64,000 bases of DNA from Sphingomonas sp. HMP6 (GTDB lineage: Bacteria; Pseudomonadota; Alphaproteobacteria; Sphingomonadales; Sphingomonadaceae): the NCBI RefSeq assembly GCF_013374095.1, contig NZ_AP022672.1, forward strand, positions 2,231,501 through 2,295,500, read 5' to 3'. A model generated the notes under the pieces. The model ran no database searches. It was not told the DNA's origin and was given only the letters and a program-made list of their open reading frames with translations. A program made the translations under genes and the position numbers. Numbering within the stretch: position 1 is the first letter of the stretch; every line of letters begins with the position of its first letter. Below are positions 26,475-34,802 of this stretch, piece after piece.

Positions 26475-28901
26475 CTAGAAACGGAAACCAAATTCGACGC
26501 CGTAGAAACCCGGCCGCTCCGCGCGCACGTACGGCGTCTGGAAGATATCGGCCGAGATCGTATTGAGTGTGCGGTAATAGCGTTTGTCGAGCAGGTTCTC
26601 GGCATAAGCCGAGATCGTCACATGATCGCCCGGCAAGCGCCAGCCGATCCGCGCGTTGACGATGTTGCGTGCCGAGCGGAGCGCACCAAGCTTTGAGAAA
26701 TCGACGAACGGCGCAATCGCCGTGTCGATCGCACGCGTCGCGCCGTTGATCCGCTGCTTCGTGGTGTAGCTGTAGCTTGCGTCCGCGAAGAGCCCGCCCG
26801 CGCGGAAATCATGCTTGTAATGCGCGCTGGCGACGCCGCGAAAGGCCGGTTCGCCCGTCGCCTGCCCGGAAATATCGACGCCTTGCTCGATCCGCGTCAC
26901 CCAGGTCGAGTCGATTGCGCCGGCGGTGAAGCCGACCGTCAAATCGCGCGACACGACGAACTGGGTATCGAGGTCGACACCGTATGCCTGCGAATCCCCC
27001 GAGCGCGTGATGTACTGCGGCAACGCGCCGCCCGTGTTTTCCAGACTGATCGACTGGCGGTTGCGGTATTTGAAATAATAGCCCGAAAGGTTGAAGCGAA
27101 CGCGCCGATCGAACAGCTCGGATTTGAAGCCGCCCTCGAAATTCCATACCCGTTCGGGGGCGAAGAACGAGTTGATCTCGGTCGAATTATAGCCGCCAGC
27201 CTTATAGCCGTGCGATGCCGACGCATAGAGATGCAGGTCGGTGTTGACGTCGTATTGCACGACGAAGCGCGGCGACACGTCGCTGAAGCTTTCGCGCCGC
27301 GTGAAGGGTACGCCTTCCAGCGCGCCGACATCGAAGATCAGGCCGTTGGGCCCGACCGTCGCGCGAAAGAAGTCGGCCGCGCTGATCGATGCAGCATTGG
27401 GAAAGGGCGATATGCCAAGGACCGCATCGGTGATGGCATTGTACAGTGCGCCCGGCGCGGTCAGCGTTTCCAAGCCAAATGCGTCGAACCCGCCGTTGGT
27501 CCACGTAAACTTCTTCAAATCGCGGGTGTAACGGATGCCTGCGGTCAAGCTCAGCCGATCGGTGACCTTATAGGTCGCATCACCGAATGCGGCTAAGGAA
27601 TCGTTCGCCGCGCGGTTGTTCATGTCCTCGCGGAATTGTTGGCCGAACACCGGCAAGCCGCCGAAGGTGTTGAGGATCGTGAAGACCGGGAAACCGGCCA
27701 CCTGGTCGAGCAAGCGATCGACCGAATCGCTGAGCAGCGTCGCGGCGCTGGTTTGCCGCCCACGTTCGTGAAAATAGCTTCCGCCGACGATCGCGCTCAG
27801 CCGGTCATTGTCAAAGCCGACGCGAAACTCCTGGTACAGGCTGCTGTTCTTCTCGATATTCTCGGTGTCGAAATAGCGCGTTGGATCGGCGGTGCCGTCC
27901 TCATCTTCGCGATTGTGCGTTTCGAAGTGCTTGAACGCGCTGATGCTAGTCAAGGTGAGCGGCCCGGTCCGGTGCGTCGCGGTGAACGACACTCCGTTGA
28001 GCAAGCGCGTTTCCTTGTCGCCGATGACGTCGTTGGTATACGGTCCGCGCGGATCTTTACTGAGCGCCGCGTCGCTGATGCCGATCGCGAACGGGCCGTC
28101 CTTGGCGGTATCGTCGTGATCGTAAGCGAGCACGAAATCGGTCGCGTCGCTCGGGGCCCAACGCAGCGCGGCGCGCCCCGATTTGTTATTCTCGCTTTCG
28201 CGTCGCCGGCCGGTGAGAGCGTCCCTCAGATAGCCTTCGCGGTAATTGGCGACGCCGTTGAGGCGGAGGAACAGCGTATCGGTGAGCGGCAAATTGAGCG
28301 TCGCATCGCCGCGGATTTTCTTGAAATTGCCGACTTGCACCGTGCCGCTCAGCGAGCGGATATCATTCGGCTTGTTGGTGATGATCGAGATCGCCCCGGC
28401 CGAGGTGTTGCGACCGAACAGCGTGCCTTGCGGCCCCTTCAGCACTTCGACGCGCGCCACATCGTTGAAGAAGATCAGCGACGATCCCGATCGCCCCGAA
28501 TAGATACCGTCGATGAAGATCCCGACCGAGGGATCGGTACCGATCCCGAAATCGTCGGTCGCCACGCCGCGGACGGTGAAGCCCGGCTGCGTGACCGACG
28601 TATCGTTGATCGTGAGGCCGGGCGTGAAGGTGTCGAGATCGCCGATCGATTCGGCCGTCAGTGCCGCAATGTTGGCCGCGGTGAAGGCGGTAACGCTGAT
28701 CGGCACCTTCTGCAGCGATTGCTCGCGACGCTGTGCCGTGACGACGATATCCGGCAGTTTTTCACTCTCGGACCGGGCGTCGGGTGCCGGGTCCACGGCC
28801 GTTTGCCCGCGCGGGGCGGCGGGATCGCCCACTCCGTGCGCCGCAGCAGAATGGCCCCAAACCATTGCCAGCCCACAGCAAAACGTTGCGTATCGCTTCA
28901 T
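26475..28901 (-). CDS. TonB-dependent outer-membrane receptor heading operon C
   Basis: This 808-residue receptor has a signal peptide (MKRYATFCCGLAMVWGHSAAA), TonB-box-like DIVVTAQRREQS, and plug elements QPGFTVRGVATDDFG and VEVLKGPQGTLFGRNTSAGAI. The barrel ends in FYGVEFGFRF. The ATG at 28901 is chosen for its spacing from GGGGAG and its signal peptide; ATGs at 28907 and 28943 are in frame upstream. It begins the seven-gene operon, and the imported compound is presumably oxidised by the flavoprotein and cytochrome encoded behind it. Confidence 0.93.
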   Translation of the reverse strand: MKRYATFCCGLAMVWGHSAAAHGVGDPAAPRGQTAVDPAPDARSESEKLPDIVVTAQRREQSLQKVPISVTAFTAANIAALTAESIGDLDTFTPGLTINDTSVTQPGFTVRGVATDDFGIGTDPSVGIFIDGIYSGRSGSSLIFFNDVARVEVLKGPQGTLFGRNTSAGAISIITNKPNDIRSLSGTVQVGNFKKIRGDATLNLPLTDTLFLRLNGVANYREGYLRDALTGRRRESENNKSGRAALRWAPSDATDFVLAYDHDDTAKDGPFAIGISDAALSKDPRGPYTNDVIGDKETRLLNGVSFTATHRTGPLTLTSISAFKHFETHNREDEDGTADPTRYFDTENIEKNSSLYQEFRVGFDNDRLSAIVGGSYFHERGRQTSAATLLSDSVDRLLDQVAGFPVFTILNTFGGLPVFGQQFREDMNNRAANDSLAAFGDATYKVTDRLSLTAGIRYTRDLKKFTWTNGGFDAFGLETLTAPGALYNAITDAVLGISPFPNAASISAADFFRATVGPNGLIFDVGALEGVPFTRRESFSDVSPRFVVQYDVNTDLHLYASASHGYKAGGYNSTEINSFFAPERVWNFEGGFKSELFDRRVRFNLSGYYFKYRNRQSISLENTGGALPQYITRSGDSQAYGVDLDTQFVVSRDLTVGFTAGAIDSTWVTRIEQGVDISGQATGEPAFRGVASAHYKHDFRAGGLFADASYSYTTKQRINGATRAIDTAIAPFVDFSKLGALRSARNIVNARIGWRLPGDHVTISAYAENLLDKRYYRTLNTISADIFQTPYVRAERPGFYGVEFGFRF

Positions 28902-29335
28902 ACTCATGCTCCCCAACACGGTATCGATCCGCAACTCTATCATAGAATATAGTGTACGCTATCCTTTTCTCGAAACATGCCGCAGAGGCAGATATTTAGC
29001 GGATAGCGCTGGGTTCAGAGGCCCGCATTCGGGCGCAGTTCCGTGCTGGCGTGCGCCAAAGTCACATTGCGCCTGCACCCGCAAAAATCGCGAGCGCGAC
29101 CATAAGGCGGCCACCGTGTCGCTTCGACCCAAACCCGGGACTCTAGCCAGGTTGCCGATCAGAGAATTTAGGCGCGAAAGGCAGCACGGGACCCCGATCA
29201 GTCACGGCTTTCCTCAAACGGGTCGCTTCGTGGCCTCACGAAACGCCCGCCTGGGACGCGAAAACCGACTATGGTTTCAGCGAAAACATCACGGCTTGTA
29301 GCGCAAGCCCCGCCGAACTTTAGCGTGATCGGCCG
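28902..29335. other. Intergenic region between two TonB receptor genes
   Basis: About 430 bases carry no credible gene. It contains the operon C promoter with the ATAGTGTACGCTAT palindrome at its left end. The remainder, downstream of the next receptor gene, shows no strong terminator or repeat that I can identify. Confidence 0.55.
28949..28962. promoter_or_regulatory. Palindrome ATAGTGTACGCTAT, candidate operator of operon C
   Basis: Twelve of fourteen bases obey dyad symmetry about a GTAC core. The site is 48-61 bp before the TonB receptor start at 28901, in an AT-rich promoter region. The operon's own TetR gene (19889-20506) is the likely binder by context. Confidence 0.45.
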
Positions 29336-31891
29336 TCAGAACTTATATCCCAATTCGAGGCCGTAGACACGGCGGTCGCCCGGGGACAGGAACGATCCGC
29401 CGAACTCGATCGCCGGAATAACCTCGTTGAGGTAGCGTTCGTCGAGGAAGTTGTTGGCGTAGATGCTCGCCTTCCACGCCTTGCCTTCCAGGCCGAGCCG
29501 CAGATCGAGCACGCCGAACGCCCGGCGCTTCGCCTTGACGTAATTGGCGTCCCCGAACGAGGCAGGCAGCGTGTTGAGCGCCGAGATCGGGATCAACCCG
29601 CTGAACAAGGTCGGCCGCGGCTGATCCTGAACGGTGTGGAACCAGGTCGGTCCGGTGACGCGATAGTCCGCCTTGAACAGCAGGTTGACGCGCGACGACA
29701 GCGGCGCCTGCATCTGGCTGCCAAGGTTGATCGTGTAGTCGGGCGTATAAGGCGATTTGTTGCCGACCGTGTACGGGCGCGAACTGTTCTTCTTGATCTC
29801 CGAATCGGTGTAGTTGAACGCGCCATAGACGTTCCAGCCCTTGACGATCCGCGCATCGACATTCGCCTCGACGCCCTTCAGATCGACCCGGTCGATGTTC
29901 GAAACCACGCGCAACAGGCCGAAGCTGCCGACGAAAAATTCGAAGAACTGCATGTCGCGGACTTGCGTGTAATAGCCCGCCAGGCTGTACGACACCGGCC
30001 CGACGCGCCCCTTGATCCCGGCTTCGTAGGCGCTTGAGCGCTCCTTGCGATACTGGTCGTTGATCGAGACGTTGGCGTTGATCGCCGGGATCGTGTTGCT
30101 GTTGAAATTGGCGTTGACGATCGCCGCCGAACCCTGGTTGTTGAACCCGCCCGATTTGAACCCGACGCCCCAATTGGCGAACAAATTGGTGCGCGCCGCG
30201 ATCTCCCAGCGCGCGCTGAGCTTGGGCTGGAGCTGCCGGAAGGTCGCGCTCTTGTCGGTCAGCGGGCCGAACGCCTGGCCGGGGTTGATCGGCCCGCCGG
30301 TGAATGGATCGCGCGCGGTCGGCACCAGACTGTTCGCATGGCGCTCCTCGACATCGTAGCGCAAGGCGACACTCAGATCGATCGCATCGGTCGGCTTGAA
30401 CTCGGTCGAACCGAAGGCCGCATAGACATTGGTGCGGAAGCGGTCAGCGAACAATTGCGAGGTCGGATTGAGCGAATCCGGCGCATTATAGAGCTGCTTG
30501 ATCACCCCATTACCGGTGTCGCCGCCCAGACTCACCCCGACCGTGCGGTTGATGTGGAGATAGTAACCGCCGAACTGCCACAAGATCGGACCGCTGCCCT
30601 TGGACGCAAGCCGGATTTCACCGCTGAAATCCTCCTGGTTGCGCACTTGATATTGCGTGCCGTCGCAGGTCGTTGGCGAATAAGCGCCGAAGGTCGAGCC
30701 GTTGGCCGGCGCGAACAGGAACGGCACCGGGATCGCGCCGATATTGGCGGGCTGGTTGACAGGGAAGCCGGTCAGCGCCGCGGTCGAGGCGAAGCAGGCG
30801 TTAACGGTGCGTGCCCCGCGCGGATCGACCGTCGAGATGTAGCGTGCGAAATCGGCCGAGGTGCCGTCGGCGGTGAGGTTGTTCTCGATATTGCTGTAAA
30901 GGCCGTACGCCGTCAGCACCGCGCCGCCGAGATCCTGCTCGAGCTTGACCGACCCCTCGATCGTGCGCTGCGTGTTGGTCGGCTTGATGTTGCCATAATA
31001 ATTGAACCGGTGCTGGTTCACATCCTCGTTGAAGGCGGGGTTGACCAGCCCGAAGCTTGGCAATTGGAAGGCCGAGTTGAAGTTGATCGAAGCGCCGTTC
31101 AGCTGGCCATATTTGGCCTTGGCGTCGATCGTGGTCGCCGAACCGAGCTTGGCGATGATCCGCCCGTTGACGTTCCAGCTTTCCTGATTATCGACGTTTT
31201 TGGTGTTGGTGAAACTGTTGCGATAAAAGCCATCGGTGGTGCGATAATCGCCCGACACGACGAAACCGACGCTCTCGCTCAGCGGCCCCGCGATATAGCC
31301 GGTCGCCAGGGCGGTGTTGTTGTTGCCATAGCTCGCCGTCGCGCCGCCCTCGAAATGATCGCTGGGTTTCAGCGTCTGCACGACGATCGCGCCGGCCGCG
31401 GCGTTACGGCCGTAGAGCGCGCCTTGCGGCCCTTTCAGCACCTCGATCTGGCGCATCGTGCCCTGGTTTTGGTTGAGCGCGGCGGTGTTGGTCTTGAGGA
31501 TGCCGTCGACGACCAACGCGACCGAGCTTTCCGCGTCGCGGGCGCCGTTGATGCCGCGGATGTTGATCTGGGTGTCGCCCGCCTCCGCCGTGCTCGACAC
31601 GATCGTCACGCCCGGTGTCAGCTTCACGAAGTCCGCAGCGCGGGTGATGCTGGCCTTGGCGATCATGTCGCCCGAGAAAGCGGTGATCGAGGCGGGAACA
31701 TCCAGCGCGCTTTCGTTGACGCGGCGAGCAGTGACGATGATGTCGCCGGGGATGTCGCCAGGATCGGGCGCGGTCGCGGCAGGCTCGGCGGGGGAAGCTT
31801 GGGCGGGGAGCGTCTGCGCGCTCGCGCCGGTGATCGGCAGCAGGACGCACGCGGCGCTGCTCATCAGAAACGCGGCTGTTCTGTATCCCAT
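29336..31891 (-). CDS. TonB-dependent outer-membrane receptor (cluster D)
   Basis: This 851-residue receptor has a signal peptide (CVLLPITGASAQ), TonB-box-like DIIVTARRVNES, plug motifs INIRGINGARDAESS and IEVLKGPQGALYGRNAAAGAI, and a barrel ending in YGLELGYKF. It is transcribed away from the GntR regulator. A TGTATACA palindrome lies 89-96 bp before its start, which ties it to the HyuAB/CoA operon that carries the same element. It probably imports the substrate of that operon. The substrate is not identifiable from sequence. Confidence 0.93.
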   Translation of the reverse strand: MGYRTAAFLMSSAACVLLPITGASAQTLPAQASPAEPAATAPDPGDIPGDIIVTARRVNESALDVPASITAFSGDMIAKASITRAADFVKLTPGVTIVSSTAEAGDTQINIRGINGARDAESSVALVVDGILKTNTAALNQNQGTMRQIEVLKGPQGALYGRNAAAGAIVVQTLKPSDHFEGGATASYGNNNTALATGYIAGPLSESVGFVVSGDYRTTDGFYRNSFTNTKNVDNQESWNVNGRIIAKLGSATTIDAKAKYGQLNGASINFNSAFQLPSFGLVNPAFNEDVNQHRFNYYGNIKPTNTQRTIEGSVKLEQDLGGAVLTAYGLYSNIENNLTADGTSADFARYISTVDPRGARTVNACFASTAALTGFPVNQPANIGAIPVPFLFAPANGSTFGAYSPTTCDGTQYQVRNQEDFSGEIRLASKGSGPILWQFGGYYLHINRTVGVSLGGDTGNGVIKQLYNAPDSLNPTSQLFADRFRTNVYAAFGSTEFKPTDAIDLSVALRYDVEERHANSLVPTARDPFTGGPINPGQAFGPLTDKSATFRQLQPKLSARWEIAARTNLFANWGVGFKSGGFNNQGSAAIVNANFNSNTIPAINANVSINDQYRKERSSAYEAGIKGRVGPVSYSLAGYYTQVRDMQFFEFFVGSFGLLRVVSNIDRVDLKGVEANVDARIVKGWNVYGAFNYTDSEIKKNSSRPYTVGNKSPYTPDYTINLGSQMQAPLSSRVNLLFKADYRVTGPTWFHTVQDQPRPTLFSGLIPISALNTLPASFGDANYVKAKRRAFGVLDLRLGLEGKAWKASIYANNFLDERYLNEVIPAIEFGGSFLSPGDRRVYGLELGYKF

Positions 31892-31979
31892 TTCATCCCC
31901 CTTTTTGACATTCGTGACACGCGACCCCTCGTCGTCGTCCCGAACCGCGGCGCTATGCTGCCGTATGAGGTCAGACTAT

Positions 31980-31987
31980 TGTATACA
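31980..31987. promoter_or_regulatory. TGTATACA palindrome, candidate GntR operator (TonB receptor side)
   Basis: TGTATACA lies within ATTGTATACACAT, resembling operators of FadR/FCD-type GntR regulators, which often contain a GTATAC core. It is placed in the receptor's promoter. The same octamer appears near the GntR gene and the HMG-CoA-lyase operon. Confidence 0.55.
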
Positions 31988-32136
31988 CATATGGCGTCAA
32001 TCCACATAATTCGCAAAAGCGCGCTCGTGATAAATCCGCCACATCGCGGGGCCGATATCAGGGGTACGCGGACGCCTCGACGACGAGATTTCGCCGCGCC
32101 GCGCTCATCTGCACCGCGCTTTCGGATGGCCTGCGC

Positions 32137-32144
32137 TGTATACA
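32137..32144. promoter_or_regulatory. TGTATACA palindrome, candidate GntR operator (regulator side)
   Basis: The second TGTATACA of the divergent region lies 133-140 bp before the GntR start, consistent with autoregulation. Confidence 0.5.
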
Positions 32145-32276
32145 CCCCGCCCGTCTCAGCCCTGTGGCGCGAGTCCCACCGATCCGGTGATGCGGCCAAG
32201 CAACGGTACGTCCGTGCGCGACGCCGGGTATGCATTTTGCGTTCCAACCGCGCGCGCTGCGCGCTAATGCCGTGCC

Positions 32277-32942
32277 ATGTCCAAAGCCAGCGACCGCGCC
32301 TACGAACAAATCCGTGCCCGCATCCTGAGCGGCGACCTGAAGCCGGGGAGCCAGCTCAAGGAAGAGGAACTGGCCGAGAGCTGTGGCGTGTCGCGTACGC
32401 CGGTGCGCGATGCGATGACCCGGCTGCAGAACGAAATGTTCCTCTACCGCTCGGAAAGCCAGCGCTCGTTCGTCAGCGAATGGTCGGGCGACGATGTCGA
32501 GGAAGTGTTCACGCTGCGCACGATGCTCGAAAGCCACGCCGCATCGCGCGCGGCCGAGCGCGCGAGCGACGCGATGATCGAGGCGTTGCGCGCGAACAAC
32601 GCCGAAATCGGCAAGGCGATCCGGGGTCCGACGCCCGATGTCGATGCCTTCCTGCGGCTCAACCGCGCCTATCATGCCATGGTGCTGGAGGCCGCCGCGT
32701 CGGACCGGCTGGCGATGATGCTCAACCGGCTGGTGCTGCAACCGATCGTGCACCGCACCGCGCTGCGCTACGACCGCGCGCAACTCGAACGCAGCCTGTC
32801 CGAACATGAGGAAATCGTCGCGGCGATCGCCCGGCGCGACCCGCAATGGGCGGGTGCGGTGATGACGTCGCACATCCGGCGCGCCTACCACGTCTATGTC
32901 GATCGCACCGCGATCGAGCCGGTGAAAGCGGAGCGCGCCTAA
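32277..32942 (+). CDS. GntR-family regulator with FCD effector domain
   Basis: This 221-residue regulator has a winged-helix N-terminus (AYEQIRARILSGDLKPGSQL, then CGVSRTPVRDAMTRL). The all-helical FCD domain has the usual metal/effector positions: Asp and His in DAFLRLNRAYHAMVL, His in LSEHEEIV and His in SHIRRAY. FCD regulators sense small organic acids or related metabolites. It is divergent from the TonB receptor and convergent with the HyuAB operon, and it is the natural candidate to bind the TGTATACA sites at all three promoters. Confidence 0.93.
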   Translation: MSKASDRAYEQIRARILSGDLKPGSQLKEEELAESCGVSRTPVRDAMTRLQNEMFLYRSESQRSFVSEWSGDDVEEVFTLRTMLESHAASRAAERASDAMIEALRANNAEIGKAIRGPTPDVDAFLRLNRAYHAMVLEAAASDRLAMMLNRLVLQPIVHRTALRYDRAQLERSLSEHEEIVAAIARRDPQWAGAVMTSHIRRAYHVYVDRTAIEPVKAERA

Positions 32943-32967
32943 GCCTGGCGGCGGCGCGAAGCCGATT

Positions 32968-33603
32968 CTACCGGCGCGCGTCTCCGCCGAGCAAAGCGAT
33001 CGCTTCGTCGAGCCCGATCACTTCGGCATATTTCCGCTGGAGATCGAACAAATTCGCATCGTGCGGTCGCGGATCGCGATCACCGCACGCTTCGCGCACC
33101 ACGAACGGCGCGAAGCCGTGCTGTAATGCATCAAGCGCCGTCGCGCGGACGCAGCCCGAGGTCGAGAAGCCCGTCACCAGCACGGTATCGACGCGCAATG
33201 CGGTCAAGGTCGAGGCAAGCGAGGTGCCGAAAAACGCCGAAGCATAGTGTTTGGTGACGATCGTGTCGCCCGGTTCAGGCTGCAGCGCTGGCGGAAACGC
33301 CCCCAGCGGCGATCCCGCGTCGAAGCATTTGAGCGCGGGCACCTTGCGGTAGAACAAGCCGCCATCCACCCCGCCCGCCCCGTAGACGACGCGGGTGAAC
33401 AGCACCGGCACCCCCGCCGCGCGCGCCGCCGCCGCCAGCGCGACATTGGCCGCCAGCGCATCCTCGACCCCGGCATAGAGCGGCGATGCAGGATCGAGAT
33501 AGGCCATCACCACGTCGACGATCAGCAACGCCGGGTTGCTCCCGAACGGCAGATGGCCGTCGAACCCGGCGTCGGCATATGCATCGTCGAGCGACCGCGT
33601 CAT
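32968..33603 (-). CDS. Isochorismatase-family cysteine hydrolase, N-carbamoylsarcosine-amidase-like
   Basis: This 211-residue cytoplasmic amidohydrolase has the complete catalytic triad Asp30 (LLIVDVVMAY), Lys118 (VTKHYASAFFGT) and Cys151 (STSGCVRAT). The Lys and Cys motifs match N-carbamoylsarcosine amidase closely. That enzyme follows ATP-dependent N-methylhydantoinase (HyuA/HyuB-type) in creatinine breakdown, and HyuA and HyuB homologues are encoded just upstream. A carbamoyl-amino-acid hydrolysis step is therefore a strong contextual hypothesis. It is the last gene of the operon and overlaps the CaiB stop by one base. Confidence 0.9.
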   Translation of the reverse strand: MTRSLDDAYADAGFDGHLPFGSNPALLIVDVVMAYLDPASPLYAGVEDALAANVALAAAARAAGVPVLFTRVVYGAGGVDGGLFYRKVPALKCFDAGSPLGAFPPALQPEPGDTIVTKHYASAFFGTSLASTLTALRVDTVLVTGFSTSGCVRATALDALQHGFAPFVVREACGDRDPRPHDANLFDLQRKYAEVIGLDEAIALLGGDARR

Positions 33604-34802
33604 CAGATCGCCTTGCGCTCGGCGAGCGCAGCGATGTCCTCGCCGGTCAGTCCAAGTTCGCCATACACCGCAGCATTATCCTGCCCCACACTTTGCGGCG
33701 CGATCGAGCGGATCGTCCCTGGCGTGCGCGACAATTTGGGAAAGACGTTCTGCATCTTGAGCCCGGGCCAGCGCGGATGCGGGACGTCGACCAAAGCCTC
33801 GCGCGCAGCGAAATGCGGGTCCTCGAGCATTTCCTCGGCGCGGTAGATCCGGCCCGCCGGGATGCCATGTTCGAGCATCTTGTCCTCGACCTGCTCGATG
33901 GTCAGCGTCTGTGTCCACGCCTCGATCAGATCATCGAGCTCGACCTGGTTCTGCCCGCGCGCGACATGCGTCGCATAGCGCGGATCGCTCGCCAGTTCGG
34001 GACGATCCATCGCCTGGCACAGCCGGCCGAACACGGTGTCCTGATTGGCGCCGATCAGATAATCACCGTCCGCGCATTTGTAGACGTTCGACGGCGCGAT
34101 GCCCGGCAGCTTCGAGCCCGAGCGTTCGCGGACATAGCCCGAGATGACATATTCGGGGACAAGGCTCTCCATTACTTGCAGCACGCTTTCATACAGCGAG
34201 CTGTCGACCACTTGCCCCTCGCCGGTCAGATCGCGGTGGCGGAGTGCAGCAAGCGCGCCGAGACAGCCATAGGTGGCCGCGAGACTGTCGCCGATCGACA
34301 CGCCCATCCGGCTCGGCGCGCGGTCGGGATCGCCGACGATGTGGCGCCAGCCGCCCATCGCCTCGCCAATTCCGCCGAAACCGGCGCGATCCGAATACGG
34401 CCCGGTCTGGCCATAGCCCGACACGCGCACGATGATCAGGCCGGGGTTCTCGGCATGCAAGACTTCCGGCGACAGACCCCATTTCTCAAGCGTGCCCGGG
34501 CGGAAATTCTCGATCAGGATATCGGCCTTGGCGATCAGCTTGCGCGCCAGTGCCTGCCCTTCGGGAATGCGCAGGTTAACCGAGACCGACCGCTTGTTGC
34601 GCGACACGACCTCCCACCACAAATGGAATTCGCCGCGCCCCCAGTCGCGCATCGGGTCGCCCTTGCCCGGCGGCTCGATCTTGACGACGTCGGCGCCCAT
34701 GTCGCCGAGCAATTGCCCGCAGAACGGGCCCGCGATCAACTGGCCCATCTCGATCACGCGGAGGCCCTTGAGTGGGCCGGTGTTTTCGCTCTGCATGCTC
34801 AT
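33603..34802 (-). CDS. CaiB/BaiF family class III CoA-transferase
   Basis: This 399-residue CoA-transferase has the hallmark GADVVKIEPPGKGDPMRDWG and the catalytic aspartate Asp172 in VSIGDSLAATYG, matching Asp169 of formyl-CoA transferase. It moves CoA between carboxylic acids in the cytoplasm. Unlike the racemase-like paralogue at 9679 it lacks the AGHDINY histidine signature. It overlaps HyuB (ATGA) and the amidase gene. In this operon it may load CoA onto the acid that the lyase-like enzyme then cleaves. Confidence 0.92.
   Translation of the reverse strand: MSMQSENTGPLKGLRVIEMGQLIAGPFCGQLLGDMGADVVKIEPPGKGDPMRDWGRGEFHLWWEVVSRNKRSVSVNLRIPEGQALARKLIAKADILIENFRPGTLEKWGLSPEVLHAENPGLIIVRVSGYGQTGPYSDRAGFGGIGEAMGGWRHIVGDPDRAPSRMGVSIGDSLAATYGCLGALAALRHRDLTGEGQVVDSSLYESVLQVMESLVPEYVISGYVRERSGSKLPGIAPSNVYKCADGDYLIGANQDTVFGRLCQAMDRPELASDPRYATHVARGQNQVELDDLIEAWTQTLTIEQVEDKMLEHGIPAGRIYRAEEMLEDPHFAAREALVDVPHPRWPGLKMQNVFPKLSRTPGTIRSIAPQSVGQDNAAVYGELGLTGEDIAALAERKAI

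Larger units (their letters stand above)
31892..32276. other. Divergent promoter region of TonB receptor and GntR gene
   Basis: These 385 bases hold no credible gene. They carry two copies of TGTATACA, at 31980-31987 and 32137-32144, each near one of the divergent genes. Confidence 0.6.

Noticed and set aside
30338..32809. 823-codon plus-strand frame over the TonB receptor and into the GntR gene
   Set aside because: It is antisense to a complete TonB receptor, then out of frame with a clear GntR/FCD gene. No recognisable domain.
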